A DNA stretch of 19,040 nucleotides. Source: Pseudomonadota bacterium (GTDB lineage Bacteria; Pseudomonadota; Gammaproteobacteria; Steroidobacterales; Steroidobacteraceae). Position numbers and translations under genes: made by a program. The notes under the pieces were generated by a model that saw only the letters and a list, made by a program, of their open reading frames with translations, ran no database searches and was not told the DNA's origin. The DNA lies in assembly GCA_021850555.1 (NCBI GenBank), contig JAJZLX010000257.1:1-19040 (forward strand), read 5' to 3'. Numbering within the stretch: the stretch's first letter is position 1; each line of letters opens with the position of its first letter. This document shows, in pieces, positions 1 to 5,745 of this stretch.

Positions 1-315
1 GCTCAGCGCCTCAAGAGCGCTCTCTACACGCCCTGCGGCCTGCTTGGCCGTAAGCGCCCTGCGGCCCTCGAGAAACGCATCCCCGCACCAAAGCTCGTAC
101 GACAGTTCACCTTTCGAGTTGCGCCGCACCGACGCGCAGACCAGGTGCGTCTCCGCACCACAGCTCAAGCTGTACGTGCGCGCCACCGCGAACGAAGCCT
201 TGCGCTTAATTATGTTCCAGTAGGGGTAGGGGATCGCCACCCCCTCAGAGACAGACCACTCCGATGACTTGACGCCCTCGGCAGAGATCTTGCCCAGAAA
301 TGTGCTCAGATCCAA
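1..315 (-). CDS. Unknown protein, N-terminal part (cut by the window edge)
   Basis: A frame is open on the minus strand from a TTG at 315-313 to the left edge, giving about 105 residues with no stop. The start is chosen because GGAGG lies nine bases upstream and the promoter-like element at 335-355 sits 19 nt before it; no in-frame ATG is better placed. The N-terminus begins LDLSTFLGKISAEGVK (first residue read as Met), followed by a segment with PYPYWNIIKRKASFAVAR and two cysteines (SCGAETHLVCAS). I do not recognise a family. The protein continues beyond the window, so length and C-terminal domains are unknown. It forms its own transcription unit downstream of the terminator at 402-430. The open frame, ribosome-binding site and upstream element make it a convincing gene although the start codon is not ATG. 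Confidence 0.72.
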   Translation of the reverse strand, partial: MDLSTFLGKISAEGVKSSEWSVSEGVAIPYPYWNIIKRKASFAVARTYSLSCGAETHLVCASVRRNSKGELSYELWCGDAFLEGRRALTAKQAAGRVESALEALS

Positions 316-334
316 TTTTTACCGCCTCCACTAA

Positions 335-355
335 TGACCTAGCGGTCTATAGCGA
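335..355 (-). promoter_or_regulatory. Phage promoter-like element, copy 1
   Basis: On the minus strand this reads TCGCTATAG, six variable bases, then AGGTCATTAG. It is one of ten copies in the window, lies 19 nt upstream of the TTG start at 315, and follows the terminator of the 451-1230 gene. Promoter function is inferred from position and recurrence. Confidence 0.75.
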
Positions 356-401
356 GCGAATTCCGCGAAATTCCGGAGTGCAGACGCGGCGGCTTTTCGG
401 C

Positions 402-430
402 AAAAAGAAAGCGCGGGGAGTACCCCGCGC
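402..430 (-). terminator. Rho-independent terminator of the DHH-like gene
   Basis: GCGCGGGG and CCCCGCGC (411-430) form a perfect 8-bp stem with a 4-base loop. On the minus strand it is followed by a T-rich tail (410-402). It lies 20 bp past the stop of the gene ending at 451. Confidence 0.85.
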
Positions 431-450
431 TCAGAAAATAAAAAACCGCT

Positions 451-1230
451 CTACGTCGCGTACCCGCCCGCGTAGCCCCTGGCAGGGGCCCCATAGACGT
501 TCTCCAGGCCGCAGTCCCTCATCCACGTCTGCACCGTTTCGGGTCTGGCGTTCAAGATCCCGCATTTCGCCCGGTACGGGCTACGTTCGGCAAGATGCGA
601 CACATATGCGATCGGCGTACCGGCCCGAGCGGATGCCTCAGCAAGCTCATACGGAGCAACCTGCTTATCTGGAATCCACGCAACCCATTCGTCACCGACC
701 TTGATCCGCTCGGCGCGCGCGAGCGCTTCTGTGGCAATCCGGATACGTATCCGGATCTCCTCTTGCGTCAACCCGAATCGCGCCGCCCGGGACCGCTCGC
801 GCCAGTCCGCGAGTTCAACCGGATCGACCCCGGGGCACTTGCCCCGATACGCATGCGCTAGACAGTGGTCCGCCGCGGCGATGAGAAGCTGCTCGCGCGT
901 CGGTTCCTCACCGAGCAGCGTGAGCACTTGGCCGATCGATGACCCCTCGTAGTACCGCTCAGGCGGTAGGTCATACCCGGGGTCGCCGGGGTTGTGATGA
1001 TCGCAGAGATCGTCAGCATCGAGTCCGAGCACATCACACTCGACAAAAACCAGCTCGCGCTCACCGCGCGGCAGCAGACCTGCGACGCCCGTGGCCTGAT
1101 AGGCCTCGGCGCTGTTCACCGTATGCCCGCCGGCCGTTGCACTGACCCACTTGATCCCGGCGGCATCGAGCACGCGCGAGACCTCTTCCATCTCCGGGTC
1201 CCGTGCCCCAAGCACAAAGAAATATCCCAT
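451..1230 (-). CDS. DHH-motif phosphoesterase-like protein
   Basis: 259 residues. Around residue 77 it carries DHHNPGDPG, close to the DHH-x-PG motif of RecJ and DHH-family phosphoesterases, preceded by an acidic FVECD segment and followed by YYEGSSIGQVL, which resembles the conserved SS(T)-x-x-V helix after the DHH motif. DHH proteins hydrolyse phosphodiester bonds with divalent metals (RecJ, nanoRNases, cyclic-dinucleotide phosphodiesterases). The usual N-terminal DxD motif is not obvious: the protein begins MGYFFVLGARDPEMEEV. No clear DHHA1 substrate domain is visible either, so catalysis is uncertain. The start at 1230 has AGGA about 8 nt upstream and a variant promoter element at 1257-1278. 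A run of alternating Ile-Arg (IRIRIR) is encoded by a 20-bp palindrome at 737-756. It is a single-gene unit closed by the terminator at 402-430. The gene is secure; the enzymatic call is tentative. Confidence 0.85.
   Translation of the reverse strand: MGYFFVLGARDPEMEEVSRVLDAAGIKWVSATAGGHTVNSAEAYQATGVAGLLPRGERELVFVECDVLGLDADDLCDHHNPGDPGYDLPPERYYEGSSIGQVLTLLGEEPTREQLLIAAADHCLAHAYRGKCPGVDPVELADWRERSRAARFGLTQEEIRIRIRIATEALARAERIKVGDEWVAWIPDKQVAPYELAEASARAGTPIAYVSHLAERSPYRAKCGILNARPETVQTWMRDCGLENVYGAPARGYAGGYAT
737..756. repeat. Perfect 20-bp palindrome inside the DHH-like gene
   Basis: ATCCGGATAC is followed directly by its reverse complement GTATCCGGAT, with no spacer. It encodes the IRIRIR stretch of the surrounding protein. 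It could be a protein-binding site, or simply a consequence of the repeated Ile-Arg codons. Confidence 0.6.
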
Positions 1231-1256
1231 GTTTTTATCCTGCCTTTTTCAAATAT

Positions 1257-1278
1257 TGTCCTTGCCTACTCATAGCGA
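1257..1278 (-). promoter_or_regulatory. Phage promoter-like element, variant copy
   Basis: The minus strand reads TCGCTATGA, seven bases, then AGGACA, 26 nt before the ATG at 1230. It departs from the consensus by CTATGA for CTATAG and by the AGGACA box, which also occurs at 8463 and 12680. Confidence 0.55.
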
Positions 1279-1344
1279 ATCGGCTGGCGGAATTTCCGTG
1301 CCTCGCGTCGGATTAAATCGCTCACCCAGTGGCGGACCGGGCGG

Positions 1345-1350
1345 TATACT
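1345..1350 (+). promoter_or_regulatory. Possible -10 box (TATACT)
   Basis: CGGTATACT ends seven bases before the ATG at 1357. No clear -35 is visible. The core also resembles the phage element (CGCTATAG), without the AGGTCA box. If it is a -10 box, transcription would begin at about 1357, which favours the downstream GTG at 1390 as translation start. Confidence 0.35.
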
Positions 1351-1389
1351 GTCTGTATGGTTGTGGACGGCGAGAAGAGAACGGGTTCC

Positions 1390-2073
1390 GTGATTCCATA
1401 TAAAAAGATAAAAACTATCCTCGATCACAGCGAGGGCGGCCGCGCATTGCTCGAGCCCCATCGCTTGCTCGTGCGCAAGGCGCTCCACGATACGGTTTCG
1501 CATGACGGAGAGGATGTCCTCGAGTGGCTCCACGAGAGCGTCACGCGCGGCACGTATCGCAAAGAGTTCTTCTGGGGCATCGAGCACCTGACGCGCGATG
1601 CCAAGGGGCTGCTGTTCTGGAAGGAGCACCTGATCGGCCGCTTCATGCTCGTGAACGACGAACAGGACGAGAAAACCGCGCAGCGGGTCGCCGCGCGATG
1701 CCGCGAACTCGAGGCGAAGGGATTCCCGATCTCATCGCGTGCCCTGCTGAGCCAAGAGATCATGCAAGCTCCCCCCGACACTCCCTGGAAGCAGGCGCTT
1801 TATACCTATGCGATGTTCCTGACTAAGGACGACCGGGTTCGGGTGGCGTTCTGGACGAAGGCGGGCAAAGCGATGGTGATGCTCGAGCGCCAGTCAAACG
1901 GAGAGGTCCTGTGCTCCATGTCCCAGGGGGATGCGAGCCAGGCGCTGCAAAAAGTGCTCGACAACGAAGGATTTGAGTGCGCATACGTCAACGACTATGC
2001 CGCGTTCGAGCGTCTGATCGAAAAATCCGGCCTCACGCCGGAGGATATCGAGCGCGCGCTTGCCGGTAAGTGA
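1390..2073 (+). CDS. Unknown protein, about 227 residues
   Basis: A soluble, charged protein I do not recognise, starting VIPYKKIKTILDHSEGG and ending GLTPEDIERALAGK. The frame is open from an ATG at 1357, but that ATG coincides with the expected transcription start of the TATACT box and has no ribosome-binding site. The GTG at 1390 has GAGAAGAGA about 10 nt upstream and is preferred; the longer form would add 11 residues. There are no signal peptide, membrane segments or cysteine clusters. It is divergent from the 1230 gene and convergent with the transglycosylase, sharing the hairpin at 2095-2116, although no T-tract follows that hairpin on the plus strand. It is one of the few plus-strand genes and lacks the standard promoter element, so it may be expressed at a different time from its neighbours (inference). 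Confidence 0.75.
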   Translation: MIPYKKIKTILDHSEGGRALLEPHRLLVRKALHDTVSHDGEDVLEWLHESVTRGTYRKEFFWGIEHLTRDAKGLLFWKEHLIGRFMLVNDEQDEKTAQRVAARCRELEAKGFPISSRALLSQEIMQAPPDTPWKQALYTYAMFLTKDDRVRVAFWTKAGKAMVMLERQSNGEVLCSMSQGDASQALQKVLDNEGFECAYVNDYAAFERLIEKSGLTPEDIERALAGK

Positions 2074-2087
2074 CGGCCCAGACCGCC

Positions 2088-2116
2088 AAAAAAACACGGC
2101 GGGAACCCCCGCCGTG
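2088..2116 (-). terminator. Terminator of the transglycosylase gene
   Basis: CACGGCGGG and CCCGCCGTG form a perfect 9-bp stem with an AACC loop on the plus strand. Reading minus, seven T follow. On the plus strand no T-tract follows, so it may only partly stop the convergent gene ending at 2073. Confidence 0.85.
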
Positions 2117-2119
2117 CAA

Positions 2120-2698
2120 TCAGAGCATCTGTACTCGCTCCCTTAACCGCGTGCTCAGCGCCAGCACCCTTCCTGCGTAACCTTCTTCGCCGCCCGAATA
2201 GCGCCACAGTGCGTGTTTGACCTCTGCAGCGCCCCGAGCGCCGTATTGCACGAGCAAGTCCACTCCGAGACGGATGTTCGGCGCGATCCGGAAAAGTTTC
2301 CTGCGGCCGCCGGCCGCCGCCACCTGTCGTTCGTGCACCCGTACCGCGATCTGCATCAGCCCGTACGCACCGCCGTATCGATTGACAACATGCGGTCTGA
2401 AGCTCGACTCGACCGCGATCACGGCGAGCACCAAGTACGGATTGATCCGGCGTTCGCTTGAAACCCGGAACACCGTCTCTGCGATATCGAAGGCACGCGC
2501 AGCTGAAACCCGATAATGACGTGCAATGAACCGTGCTGCCCCGTTGATCTCTGGCGCAATGCTCACGTGCGAAACCGCGGGTCTCGCAGCACCAGGCTCA
2601 GTGCATACCACCGGATAGAGGCGAGCGCGGCCAAGCGCCGATATGCTCCCGATCATCCCGAATAAAATCCACCCGCACTGGCGGTTCGCCAGAAGCAT
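2120..2698 (-). CDS. Lytic transglycosylase (SLT domain), endolysin or virion-type
   Basis: 192 residues from the ATG at 2698. Residues about 85-150 carry the soluble lytic transglycosylase pattern: catalytic Glu97 in VIAVESSF, then GGAYGLMQI (109-117), then N141-x3-G, the usual order of the goose-lysozyme/SLT fold. These enzymes cleave the MurNAc-GlcNAc bond of peptidoglycan with formation of a 1,6-anhydro product. A hydrophobic stretch near the N-terminus (WILFGMIGSISALG, 10-23) could be a signal or anchor. The start is set by GAGGG six bases upstream and by the promoter element at 2718-2738; a longer frame from 2764 would run through that element and the polymerase terminator and is rejected. 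ATG 2713 is a less well placed alternative. In a phage this could be a lysis or entry enzyme; the surrounding replication genes do not decide. Confidence 0.85.
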   Translation of the reverse strand: MLLANRQCGWILFGMIGSISALGRARLYPVVCTEPGAARPAVSHVSIAPEINGAARFIARHYRVSAARAFDIAETVFRVSSERRINPYLVLAVIAVESSFRPHVVNRYGGAYGLMQIAVRVHERQVAAAGGRRKLFRIAPNIRLGVDLLVQYGARGAAEVKHALWRYSGGEEGYAGRVLALSTRLRERVQML

Positions 2699-2717
2699 CT
2701 CAAGCCCTCGCATCAGT

Positions 2718-2738
2718 TGACCTGAAGATCTATAGCGA
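2718..2738 (-). promoter_or_regulatory. Phage promoter-like element, copy 2
   Basis: The minus strand reads TCGCTATAG, ATCTTC, AGGTCA, 19 nt upstream of the ATG at 2698. It lies directly after the terminator of the polymerase gene. Confidence 0.75.
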
Positions 2739-2744
2739 GGGCGG

Positions 2745-2776
2745 AAAGAAAAAACCCCCGGCAAGATGCCAGGGGT
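2745..2776 (-). terminator. Terminator of the DNA polymerase gene
   Basis: The stem is ACCCC-c-GGCA paired with TGCC-a-GGGGT (2754-2776), with one internal mismatch and a 3-base loop. On the minus strand it is followed by TTTTTTCTTT. It lies 24 bp past the polymerase stop. Confidence 0.8.
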
Positions 2777-2799
2777 CTGTTAAGTAAAATGACGCGCGG

Positions 2800-5202
2800 T
2801 CAGTCCTTCGTCCACATCCTGGCCAGCGTCGGTGAGACTTCAGTCCTCACCCCGTAGGGGCCGAGGAATTTATCCGCAGCCGCTACCATCTCCGCTACCA
2901 CGACGGCTTGATACTCGATCCCTTTGTCCTGCGGGACGTGCAGGACGAGTTCGTCGTGCACCTGGTTGCATACGCACCGGAAGATTTGCGGATGTCCGAC
3001 CCTGAGCCGGTGCATTACCTCGCCCAGAATGTCCGCCCCGGTCGATTGATCCTGGTAGGAGAGCGCCGCATTGATCCCGAATGCGCAGATCTCTCGTCCG
3101 CCGAGATCGACCGACATGTACGCCGATTGGAATTTCTTCCCCTTGACTGGGTCAGGAATCGCCACGAGCTCGAGCGGATTCATCTCCGTCCAGCAGTGCC
3201 ACAGGTCGATCTCCGGGTACGAGTCGAGCCACCTCGAGAGCTTCTCCTCGGCCTCATCGAGTTCCCAGTGCACATCGAAGCCGGCCGCCGCGTAGTCCTG
3301 GAGCCCCTCGCCGCGCATCCGGTAGAGCAGCGCCAGATTCGGGATCTTGCCCGAAGTCTTGCGCTCATCCCCGAGACGCTTCTTCTGCACTTTCAGCTCA
3401 TCTGCGATCCGATCGGCCGAGACACCCGCGAACACCTCGAGCGGTCTCTCGCCTCGCATCTCGAGCGCCGTCCACGTATGGATGTCCATGCCATGAATCG
3501 AAAACGCATCCCGCAACGACCCCCACTCGGGCGTGCCCGCTTTCCTCGCCCGCTCACGCACTTGCAGCACGCGATAGACGAATCTGGCATGCAGCGCCGA
3601 GCTCTGCAGCTCGCGCCGCTTCTTCCAGTACTCGCGCCATTCGGAGACAGTCTCTCGTCCCGGAAAGCTCGACTCCTGGTGTGCCTTGAGCGCGCGCTCC
3701 TTCGCCTCGCACACACGCTTTGCGTGCGCCGGCGTCCACTGCGCTATCGCCTGGCGAACACCCTCGGGCAGAGTCCCTGCAGAGATCGCCGCGGCGATCT
3801 GCCGTTGAGCGCGAATCGCGAGCGCCGCGGCAACGCGAACATCCAATGCGCCGTAGTCCACCCCGAGTATGAGCATGCCCTCATCGGCGTGCACTGCGTT
3901 GCGAAAGCCCTGGTCGCCCGGGGCCTGCTGCCCGTTCGGCTCGCTCGATGAGAGCCGCCCAGTGACCGGACCGTGACCGATATTCGAGTGGATACGCCCG
4001 GCGCTGTCTGGGCTTCTCTCTGAGAACCCGGAAAAGTCCTGCGCCATGTGCCCGGCCTTTTTTGCCTTGCACAGTCCCACCCAAACCTCGAACAAGTCCG
4101 TCTTCGCTGCACCGGCCCTGCGCAGGTCCTTCTCCCCGACCTTCGGCTGGCATGTCTTGGCCGTAACATCCGGGCGCACACCGCGCTTGCGGAAAGCATC
4201 CCCCAGCGTCACGCACAAGTCATCCGGCACACCAGCATCGAAGTCCCTCAGCACCGATGCGTGCTTAGCCAGCGAAGGCTCCAGAGCGAGCAACTTCTCG
4301 GCGAGCTCGCGCACCCTGCGCCGCTGGTTCTCCACGTATTCGGCCGCGATCGAACGGTTCCAGGGCATGCCGTTGCGACGCATCAGCGCCACTTCCAGCA
4401 CCTGCGGGTCGTAGATCTGAAGCGCAGCAGAAGACTCCCTGCGGATCCGATAGGCCTCGAGAATGTCACCGGGGCACTCAAGATCGAGTGCAGCAACATT
4501 CAGCAGCTCGCAGAGCAGCCGGTATGTCGCTTTCACGTCACCCGTAGCATAGTCGTAGTGCTGTTGCGTCAGCACCGGCTCGCACCAGTTCCGCGGCCCT
4601 TGAAAGGACTTGTCGACCCTCTCTCCGAGCACCGTCAGCGCGAGGGCCGCCAGGCTCCATCCGCCGCCCTTGTAAATGATCTCCTTCGCATTGTCCCGCA
4701 GTTCCTGGTCGGCCTTCTCATCGAGCGCGAGCGCCGCCAGATCGATCGGCTGGCGCGGACGCATCGCACGGGCGATCAGCATCGAATCGAGCACCTCGTA
4801 ACCGGGTTCCCGGTACGCGTGCTCCCAGAGCCACCCGAGATCGAATCCGATGTTGTGCCCGAACATCGCACCGGATTGAACCGCCAGGCTCACTGTCCGG
4901 CGCGCACTCTCCTCGAGCTGGTCGAACTCGAATGCGACCGTAGTCTCCCCACCATAGGTCTGATCCGGGAACAGCACCGAGACCACCCGGGTGCGCGGCG
5001 TGGGATCGACACCCCGCATCAGATCTTTCCTGCCGAACTCGATCGGCTTGCTCGCCGAGCTGAGTTCGGTCGTTTCTATATCCACCACTTTCCATGGGGC
5101 GGCACGAATCGCCGCGAGCAGATCCTCGTCAGGCGTCGCCCAGGGCACAGGCTCCCTAGTACTCGAATCGACATATGCCCCTAAGTCGAATGCAAGCTGC
5201 AC
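2800..5202 (-). CDS. Family A DNA polymerase with 3'-5' exonuclease domain
   Basis: 800 residues. Exonuclease motifs: D41/E43 in VVDIETTEL, N117-x3-D121 in GHNIGFDLGWL, and Y218-x3-D222. Polymerase motifs: TGRLSSSEPN (414-423), motif A DYGALDVR with D449, motif B around R614/K619/Y627, motif C VHDE (748-751). The bacterial 5'-3' nuclease domain is absent, as is common in phage polymerases. It would synthesise DNA with proofreading during phage replication. Oddities: about 97 extra, charged residues lie between motif A and DIHTWTA (573-579), where E. coli Pol I has about 27 residues in all; the Glu710 position is Asp454; the O-helix Phe762 position is Leu623. The start is GTG 5202, with AGGAGG at good spacing and a promoter element 21 nt upstream. 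The unit is closed by the terminator at 2745-2776. The function call is firm; the effect of the substitutions is not known. Confidence 0.95.
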   Translation of the reverse strand: MQLAFDLGAYVDSSTREPVPWATPDEDLLAAIRAAPWKVVDIETTELSSASKPIEFGRKDLMRGVDPTPRTRVVSVLFPDQTYGGETTVAFEFDQLEESARRTVSLAVQSGAMFGHNIGFDLGWLWEHAYREPGYEVLDSMLIARAMRPRQPIDLAALALDEKADQELRDNAKEIIYKGGGWSLAALALTVLGERVDKSFQGPRNWCEPVLTQQHYDYATGDVKATYRLLCELLNVAALDLECPGDILEAYRIRRESSAALQIYDPQVLEVALMRRNGMPWNRSIAAEYVENQRRRVRELAEKLLALEPSLAKHASVLRDFDAGVPDDLCVTLGDAFRKRGVRPDVTAKTCQPKVGEKDLRRAGAAKTDLFEVWVGLCKAKKAGHMAQDFSGFSERSPDSAGRIHSNIGHGPVTGRLSSSEPNGQQAPGDQGFRNAVHADEGMLILGVDYGALDVRVAAALAIRAQRQIAAAISAGTLPEGVRQAIAQWTPAHAKRVCEAKERALKAHQESSFPGRETVSEWREYWKKRRELQSSALHARFVYRVLQVRERARKAGTPEWGSLRDAFSIHGMDIHTWTALEMRGERPLEVFAGVSADRIADELKVQKKRLGDERKTSGKIPNLALLYRMRGEGLQDYAAAGFDVHWELDEAEEKLSRWLDSYPEIDLWHCWTEMNPLELVAIPDPVKGKKFQSAYMSVDLGGREICAFGINAALSYQDQSTGADILGEVMHRLRVGHPQIFRCVCNQVHDELVLHVPQDKGIEYQAVVVAEMVAAADKFLGPYGVRTEVSPTLARMWTKD

Positions 5203-5223
5203 AGGTATTCACCTCCTAAATCG

Positions 5224-5244
5224 TGACCTACCCTCCTATAGCGA
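5224..5244 (-). promoter_or_regulatory. Phage promoter-like element, copy 3 (polymerase)
   Basis: The minus strand reads TCGCTATAG, GAGGGT, AGGTCA, 21 nt before the GTG at 5202. It begins 11 bp downstream of the terminator that closes the repeat-array locus. Confidence 0.75.
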
Positions 5245-5254
5245 TGACGTGGAC

Positions 5255-5282
5255 AAAAAATGCAGCGGAGAGATTCCGCTGC
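5255..5282 (-). terminator. Rho-independent terminator downstream of the repeat array
   Basis: GCAGCGGA (5262-5269) pairs perfectly with TCCGCTGC (5275-5282) around a 5-base loop. Reading minus, an A and then TTTTTT follow. There is no convincing gene between it and the next minus-strand terminator at 5694-5724, so it appears to end a noncoding transcript running through the 35-bp repeats. Confidence 0.82.
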
Positions 5283-5304
5283 GATAAATTTATTCTTCTC
5301 TTTC

Positions 5305-5337
5305 CTCTCGTCCCCCTCTCGTCCCTCTCTCGTCCCC
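5305..5337. repeat. Short 11-bp tandem repeat abutting the array
   Basis: CTCTCG followed by TCCC or TCCCC occurs at 5305, 5316 and 5327, a strict 11-bp period. The third unit is the first 11 bases of the leftmost 35-bp repeat, so the edge of that repeat appears to have been duplicated outward by slippage or unequal exchange. Confidence 0.7.
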
Positions 5338-5493
5338 GCGATTTTCGGGGTATAGCGCATCGCCGCGTGCTGCTCTTCTATCCACCTCTCTCCTCTCGTC
5401 CCCGCGATTTTCGGGGTATAGCGCATCCAAAATCCGGTCGGAGTACACGGCACTCGTCCTCTCGTCCCCGCGATTTTCGGGGTATAGCGCATC
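5327..5493 (-). CRISPR. Three-repeat, two-spacer CRISPR-like mini array
   Basis: Three identical 35-bp direct repeats lie at 5327-5361, 5393-5427 and 5459-5493, an exact 66-bp period. They are separated by two unrelated 31-bp segments, 5362-5392 and 5428-5458. Copies 2 and 3 share three further flanking bases (TC before, C after), so the effective repeat is about 36-38 bp and the spacer about 28-31 bp, within CRISPR dimensions. Each repeat has an imperfect dyad, CCCCG - 7 nt - CGGGG, and on the minus strand reads CGCTATA, then the hairpin, then GGGGACGAGAG. No cas gene is visible anywhere in the window. Alternatives are iteron-like replication repeats or tandem regulatory sites; unrelated intervening segments of exactly equal length favour CRISPR. 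Strand is assigned from the terminator at 5255-5282. Confidence 0.55.
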
Positions 5494-5693
5494 CGCTGCG
5501 CTGTAACATGTTGATCGTCCTGTGGAAAGTGTCAATTCTCTAGAAAAAACCGCATCGTCGATCGTACTCGAGCCTGCGCCTCATCCATTTTTCCGTGAAT
5601 ATGCCCGCCGCGCGCACATCTTCAGGATAACTCCGCGTCCCAGCGCCTGGCGAGGGGATAAATCCGACGATTCGTCGGAAATTGAGCGGCCAA
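5494..5693. other. Noncoding stretch upstream of the repeat array
   Basis: About 200 bp with no supported gene and no copy of the phage promoter element. It holds the TTGACA at 5530-5535 (minus) and the palindrome at 5663-5679. If the array is CRISPR read on the minus strand, this is where a leader would be expected, although it is not notably AT-rich. Confidence 0.5.
5663..5679. repeat. 17-bp palindrome (8 + 1 + 8)
   Basis: TCCGACGA, a central T, then TCGTCGGA. It lies between the operon terminator and the repeat array. Read on the minus strand it is followed by TTTATCC, so it could be a weak second hairpin; it could also be a repressor site. Its central ACGATTCGT recurs at 13661-13669. Confidence 0.6.
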
Positions 5694-5724
5694 TAAAAAA
5701 CCGCCGCGGGGATCCCCACGGCGG
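5694..5724 (-). terminator. Terminator of the exonuclease operon
   Basis: CCGCCG and CGGCGG flank an inner GGGG-AT-CCCC, with one c/a mismatch between (5701-5724). On the minus strand TTTTTTATT follows. It lies 22 bp past the stop of the last operon gene. Confidence 0.85.
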
Positions 5725-5745
5725 CTGAAGTAACATCGATTGAAC

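Larger units (their letters stand above)
5255..5515 (-). ncRNA. Candidate noncoding transcript containing the repeat array
   Basis: The interval lies between two strong minus-strand terminators (5694-5724 upstream, 5255-5282 downstream) and has no supported protein gene. A perfect TTGACA lies on the minus strand at 5535-5530, about 37 nt before the first repeat, but the expected -10 region (about 5512-5507, AACATG) is poor. The predicted RNA would hold three hairpin-bearing repeats and two 31-nt unique segments and end at the terminator. Both the 5' end and its existence are inferred; the terminator is directly visible. Confidence 0.42.

Noticed and set aside
335..355. Reading the intergenic element in the opposite direction, with TTGACC as a -35 box
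   Set aside because: The orientation would then point away from the genes in all ten cases, and no -10 lies 17 bases further on.
335..355. Calling the element a true T7/SP6 promoter
   Set aside because: Only CTATAG matches; the -17 to -7 recognition region of T7-class promoters is not conserved among the copies, and no RNA polymerase gene is visible.
2699..2764. N-terminal extension of the transglycosylase (22 residues)
   Set aside because: It crosses the promoter element and the polymerase terminator; ATG 2698 has a good ribosome-binding site.
2908..3951. Plus-strand open frame of 347 codons
   Set aside because: It lies wholly antisense to the DNA polymerase, whose motifs are unmistakable; Arg/Leu/Pro-rich composition is typical of a shadow frame in GC-rich DNA.
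4048..5184. Plus-strand open frame of 378 codons
   Set aside because: Antisense to the polymerase N-terminal half, with no RBS, no promoter element and low-complexity composition.
5181..5492. Minus-strand frame encoding three MRYTPKIAGTR repeats
   Set aside because: The 66-bp period is divisible by three, so frames stay open through the repeats. But the frame runs across a strong terminator, the polymerase promoter element and into the polymerase start, and has no RBS. The repeats are better explained at DNA or RNA level.
5327..5493. Assigning the array to a named CRISPR type
   Set aside because: No cas gene is present, and the repeat resemblance to compact type V repeats is limited to a GGGGAC-ending hairpin.
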